Positions 7,401-9,497 of a stretch of DNA of 9,497 nt are shown here, piece after piece (the first letter of the stretch is position 1; every line of letters starts with the position of its first letter). The translations under genes were made by a program, and so were the position numbers. Where the stretch lies: the NCBI GenBank assembly GCA_945862035.1, contig CAMAXB010000108.1:1-9497 (forward strand), given 5' to 3'. The stretch comes from Opitutus sp. GAS368. Lineage in GTDB: Bacteria > Verrucomicrobiota > Verrucomicrobiia > Opitutales > Opitutaceae. Under the pieces are notes generated by a model. The model was not told the origin of the DNA, made no database searches, and saw only the letters and a list, made by a program, of their open reading frames with translations.

Positions 7401-7762
7401 AGAGCGTTCGGCTCGATGCTTTGGGGCCGGCCCGGAGCCATCAGATCTACCGCCACGTCGCCACGGAACTGGCCCGGCCCGAGGCGCGGGGCGCGGTCGT
7501 GCTGGCGATGCAGGCCAGCGGGGCGCTCTTTCACGACACGGATCACGTGGTCCTCCGCTTTGATCAACTCACACTCGAGGAAAACACGCGGGCCGTGACG
7601 CACGCGATCGAGCTCGGACTCCCCGTCTACGCGGTGCTCTTTGGCTTTGATCGCACCACGGCCGGAGACCGCCTGCCCGAGGGTGGGTGGCGGCGGGAGC
7701 GGGTGTGGGAGTCGAGCGGCGTGGAGCTGCTGCGCTGGGAATCGCCGCCACGTGCGCCCTGA
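4475..7762 (+). CDS. Large polytopic GT-C-like glycosyltransferase with two membrane modules and a central beta-sandwich
   Basis: The protein is 1095 residues, about twice a usual GT-C enzyme. Residues 1-360 hold roughly ten hydrophobic segments with a GT-C-style arrangement (HEPHAGEAGIKVGLLLANGQ loop). Residues about 360-565 are soluble, and 445-560 are strand-rich like a carbohydrate-binding beta-sandwich (LLQFSVAGRFDPPGTALSLL, DWIAFTPPIEL). Residues 570-980 form a second polytopic module with better GT-C marks: GGADASGYLNLA (candidate catalytic Asp634), PTYPTGLPLM, VSDVPS, LLRPTNLLAF and HETWWYLRFLLPVFPA. The end (985-1095) is a soluble domain. It would transfer sugar from a lipid-linked donor on the outer face of the inner membrane to a glycan, lipid or protein. 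The N-terminal module lacks an obvious catalytic acid and may be non-catalytic. The ATG at 4475 follows GCGGGG directly; Met3 is an alternative start. The acceptor is unknown. Confidence 0.75.
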   Translation: MSMRAPDERSGWLETAWRPLLAAGSAVTLAALGFRQVGARGTDAPTGADWLADAAGVFPRWLDRDAGTWAPLSWLMHEPHAGEAGIKVGLLLANGQWDPRLALMVGIVFQALAWWIALGWLLRELRPAAALAVSGSSLALALSPGALAGITAPGAPLASAVVLASLVSLTASDSRRGRWQAAIAGGVAVALSTAGLAVVGVILLRARRGRLWKAGELVQGGSPWLAWNAALLAAGTVRALVASAEGKSLHDVLSGGGAQLPWILTISVLAALAWGVVRQWRRPPVPADGEEASLRLGLWALAFLGLSPDLSGVWPLLVAVAAALGLRALAQNENRSATGFGVAAGLWTLAVAFGAATVSEATLPREETTRLGQERARESRRALMTGQLESWQETLGLQPAEWARVAPRLADPRFAPWLPASVREPITLRAAEADPGIGDSAAPLLPALPMGAAVLGSWEAAPAGQGEGARQGEYRSEAFTTTFPLLQFSVAGRFDPPGTALSLLSASGVEARPLQARLDARGRWQRTNIEVPTGSLTVRLSDRSAEDWIAFTPPIELGRGTWLAGKTGDVWPALLGLGGLLLAVGLWAGRPAAVTDLGRAAQSERLRRGLPWGALALSAVVILPSLDPVPGGADASGYLNLAKLLGEGRLTATTRMIPGVELPARAYSPLGFSPRTEDGLAPTYPTGLPLMIAAAQTVLPTDAAVQAVSLAHLVAGIALMYAFAGLSGLGHGLAWLGAGLVGLGPIYLFNGMQPVSDVPSLAWVTLAWCCLLKSREREGWAAVAGAALAVAVLLRPTNLLAFPAMLLLLPSLRALVWIGLGALPGALWQLTHAWLTYGQPFATGYGDVSGAFEVRWLALTLPHYATQLTLLVSPLLWLALAGVVWSSVGFRLRVAYAFAALGFLTLYAFYFCTHETWWYLRFLLPVFPAMIALALGAVSRLIETIEARADSEKGRRRWRQVTGWLAVAALALPLAQSVRLDALGPARSHQIYRHVATELARPEARGAVVLAMQASGALFHDTDHVVLRFDQLTLEENTRAVTHAIELGLPVYAVLFGFDRTTAGDRLPEGGWRRERVWESSGVELLRWESPPRAP

Positions 7763-7792
7763 ACCCACCGGCGATCCGAAACCGTGCAGGAC
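7763..7792. other. Short convergent intergenic gap
   Basis: Only 30 bases separate the stops of the two convergent membrane-protein genes. I see no hairpin followed by a T tract on either strand, so termination here is factor-dependent or the transcripts overlap at their 3' ends. Confidence 0.6.
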
Positions 7793-9349
7793 TCAGGGAG
7801 GATCGAGCGTGAGCCGCGGGTTGTAGAGGGCGAAAGCGAGGCGGCGAGCGCGCGGCCCGTCGCCCTCCGAGACGCCGGGAGTATCCGTCGAGAAAGTCAC
7901 GGGCGTTTCACCCGGTAGAAGCGCAACCGGGAAGGAGAATCTCGCACGCGGGCTATCGACCCGGCCGCGCCAAACCTCGCGGTTGCCGAGGCGAATCGTT
8001 ACCTCGCGGGGCACGAGACTGTGGAGCGAGCCGGAGAAGACGCCGGTGCGGGGGATGTCCGCGCGCAGGACCAGCGCGAGGTTCGCCTGTTCGCTCGCCC
8101 AGGACCAGATGTGATCGGAATCCTGTTCAGCGGCGGACCAGCCGGTTTTGATTTGAACGAAGGAGATCGCCCCGCCGGAGCGATGGGCGTCGAGTTCCCG
8201 CGAGTAGGGCAGATCGCGCAGCGAGTGGAGGCCCGAGACAATACCCAGATTGCCGAGGAGCAGCCAGAGCAGCGGAGCGCGCGTCCGGTGGGCGAGCACA
8301 TTGAAGGAGAGGGTCAGAGCGAGCAGCACGCGAGGTGACGCGCCCGCGAAGCCCTCCCAGACCGCGGTGTTCAGGATCGTCATGAGGGCGGCGTAGGCCG
8401 CGCCGAGGCGCCACCAGCGATCGGCGAGGAGCCGCCAGCGGGTCAGCAGAAAAAGTGCCTGCACCGTGAGCCCAACATGGGCCAGCAAGGTGGTCCAAGC
8501 GAGGAGGGGGTCATTCGAGTCCGGGATGGAGGCCAGGACCTCCTGCCAGCGCTCGACATAGCCGGAGCCGGGCAAGGTGAGATTGCTGAAGCCCTGATTG
8601 GCGGGTCCCACCTGCCAACGGATGTACGCGAGCCAGGCGGCGAGGGGCGTGGCCACGACCAGGCCGGTACGGATGTTGCGCCAGGAAATCCACGGCCGCT
8701 CGAGCAGCGCAGGCAACGCCAGGACGGCGGTCTCGCGCGCGAGGGCGGCGGTCGCCAGCAAGCCGGACGCGGCGCGGGCGCGGCCGGCTTCGACCGCGAG
8801 CATGGCGCCGGCGATGAGCGTCACCATCGGCAGATCACTCAGGGCGAGGCGGACACTGTTCAATGTGCCGGTGGCCAGCATCACGCCCGTCCACGCCAGC
8901 CACCCCCGCAGGTCCGTCACGCGCAGGATCCGCCAGAGCAGCCAGCCCAGTACGCCCCAGGAGATCTGGTTGAGCCACGAGTAAACATGGACGATCCACG
9001 CCTCCTGGCCCAGCGAGACCACCCAGGCGATCACCGGCAGCAGGATGCGGCGAGCGCGGTAGGAAAGATTGTCCATCGCCCGCGGCAACTCGGCGTCACG
9101 CAGCGTCGGATCGTAGGCGATCTGGGCGTAGTACAGCCCGTCGTAGCCGCCGGTATCGCGGTGCACGTAGATCGACGGATCGTGGAAGGCGGCGATCTTG
9201 AGGTCGTCGTTCTCGGCATTGAGCTGAAGAAAGGCGGTGAAGCCAAACGCGGGATGCCAGAGACGCACCATGAGCCCGACAAACAGTAGCACCACCGCGA
9301 GGGCGGCGAGTCGGGGGAGCCAGGGACGAATGCGGTCGGAACCACGCAT
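7793..9349 (-). CDS. Polytopic GT-C-like membrane protein with C-terminal beta-sandwich
   Basis: The 518-residue protein begins with a membrane anchor (14-30) and then a large first loop with RDTGGYDGLYYAQIAYDP at 64-81, the typical GT-C site with candidate Asp70. Further marks are SYRARRILLPVIAW (96-109), ALSDLPMVTL (169-178) and ALARETAVLALPAL (202-215). About ten membrane segments extend to residue 375. Residues about 395-515 are extracytoplasmic and strand-rich (REVTIRLGNREVWRGRV, FSFPVALLPGETPVTF), probably a beta-sandwich. I infer a lipid-linked-sugar-dependent glycosyltransferase or related envelope protein. It converges on the 1095-residue protein, with which it shares the membrane-plus-sandwich design. 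The ATG at 9349 has the best ribosome site in the window, TGAGGA three bases before it, and TAAAAT (9369-9364) could be its -10 box. Substrate and acceptor cannot be read from the sequence. Confidence 0.78.
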   Translation of the reverse strand: MRGSDRIRPWLPRLAALAVVLLFVGLMVRLWHPAFGFTAFLQLNAENDDLKIAAFHDPSIYVHRDTGGYDGLYYAQIAYDPTLRDAELPRAMDNLSYRARRILLPVIAWVVSLGQEAWIVHVYSWLNQISWGVLGWLLWRILRVTDLRGWLAWTGVMLATGTLNSVRLALSDLPMVTLIAGAMLAVEAGRARAASGLLATAALARETAVLALPALLERPWISWRNIRTGLVVATPLAAWLAYIRWQVGPANQGFSNLTLPGSGYVERWQEVLASIPDSNDPLLAWTTLLAHVGLTVQALFLLTRWRLLADRWWRLGAAYAALMTILNTAVWEGFAGASPRVLLALTLSFNVLAHRTRAPLLWLLLGNLGIVSGLHSLRDLPYSRELDAHRSGGAISFVQIKTGWSAAEQDSDHIWSWASEQANLALVLRADIPRTGVFSGSLHSLVPREVTIRLGNREVWRGRVDSPRARFSFPVALLPGETPVTFSTDTPGVSEGDGPRARRLAFALYNPRLTLDPP

Positions 9350-9461
9350 ACTTCCTCAGCGTGATTTTAGGCGGCGACGGGGTGCAACACCTTATTTCCG
9401 GACGCTGGGTTCCGTCGTCGACTGGGGCGCTGCCCCCGTGTGAAGGTGGAGTGTGTTGCCC
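9350..9461 (-). promoter_or_regulatory. Leader and possible promoter of the 518-residue gene
   Basis: Read on the minus strand, TAAAAT at 9369-9364 is a good -10-like box 14 bases before the start codon, and GAGGA at 9357-9353 is the ribosome site. No -35 box with normal spacing is evident (TTGCAC at 9387-9382 is only 12 bases away), so this is tentative. A perfect short hairpin, GGGGC/GCCCC with a 3-base loop, lies at 9424-9436 and has no T tract. Confidence 0.3.
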
Positions 9462-9497
9462 TCAACGCGCTGGCTTGGGCGCAGCGGCACGGGCGAT
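9462..9497 (-). CDS. Possible C-terminal end of a further minus-strand gene (5' part outside window)
   Basis: The frame entering from the right edge reads IARAAAPKPAR and stops at TGA (9464-9462). An Ala/Pro/Lys/Arg-rich tail like this is common at protein ends in GC-rich bacteria. The stop is followed after about 25 bases by the GGGGC/GCCCC hairpin. Eleven codons are too few to be sure that the frame is real, and nothing can be said about the product. Confidence 0.25.
   Translation of the reverse strand: MARAAAPKPAR

Noticed and set aside
8477..9289. A 270-codon plus-strand frame
   Set aside because: Shadow of the 518-residue membrane protein; the product is Gly/Gln/Arg/His-rich and low in structure.
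9424..9436. GGGGC/GCCCC hairpin as an intrinsic terminator
   Set aside because: The stem is only 5 pairs with a 3-base loop and there is no T tract on either side; mentioned only as a local structure.
1..9497. CRISPR arrays, tRNA or rRNA genes, insertion sequences, transposases
   Set aside because: I saw no regularly spaced repeats, no tRNA-like cloverleaf, no rRNA segments and no transposase or terminal inverted repeats in the window.

Overview
The window is very GC-rich coding DNA (roughly two thirds G+C by eye) from a Gram-negative-type bacterium: it encodes Sec signal peptides, a periplasmic Ig-fold protein and an outer-membrane-barrel candidate. The style of the secreted esterase and of the two large polytopic glycosyltransferase-like proteins fits Verrucomicrobiota, perhaps Opitutaceae. 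That placement is an impression from family resemblance, because the window holds no rRNA, tRNA or other marker gene.

Left part (1-2897, minus strand): a compact cluster read right to left. It encodes a small secreted Thr/Ala-rich beta-strand protein, then a two-domain Ig-like periplasmic protein resembling pilus chaperones or DUF916-type proteins, then a possible 49-residue small ORF, then a large exported protein that runs off the left edge. This last protein has two Ig/NEW3-like domains followed by the start of a probable outer-membrane beta-barrel with usher-like features. Both internal junctions contain ATGA overlaps. The set looks like subunit, chaperone and usher of a surface-fibre assembly system, but without the classical FimC/FimD signatures I would expect. 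It is the best candidate here for an undescribed system.

Middle (2898-3532): a non-coding divergent intergenic region of 635 bases, lower in GC than its surroundings. It contains a 7-bp inverted repeat that could be an operator, an AT-rich promoter-like stretch, and a run of hairpins ending in a U-rich tract on the plus strand.

Right part (3533-9349): a secreted alpha/beta-hydrolase of the carbohydrate-esterase type is followed 9 bases later by a 1095-residue double-module GT-C-like membrane protein, both on plus. Convergent to it, with 30 bases between the stops, is a 518-residue GT-C-like membrane protein ending in a beta-sandwich domain. The two membrane proteins share the theme of polytopic membrane module plus extracytoplasmic beta-sandwich, and probably act on envelope or exported glycans. 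The last 148 bases hold the leader of the 518-residue gene and possibly the last codons of another minus-strand gene.
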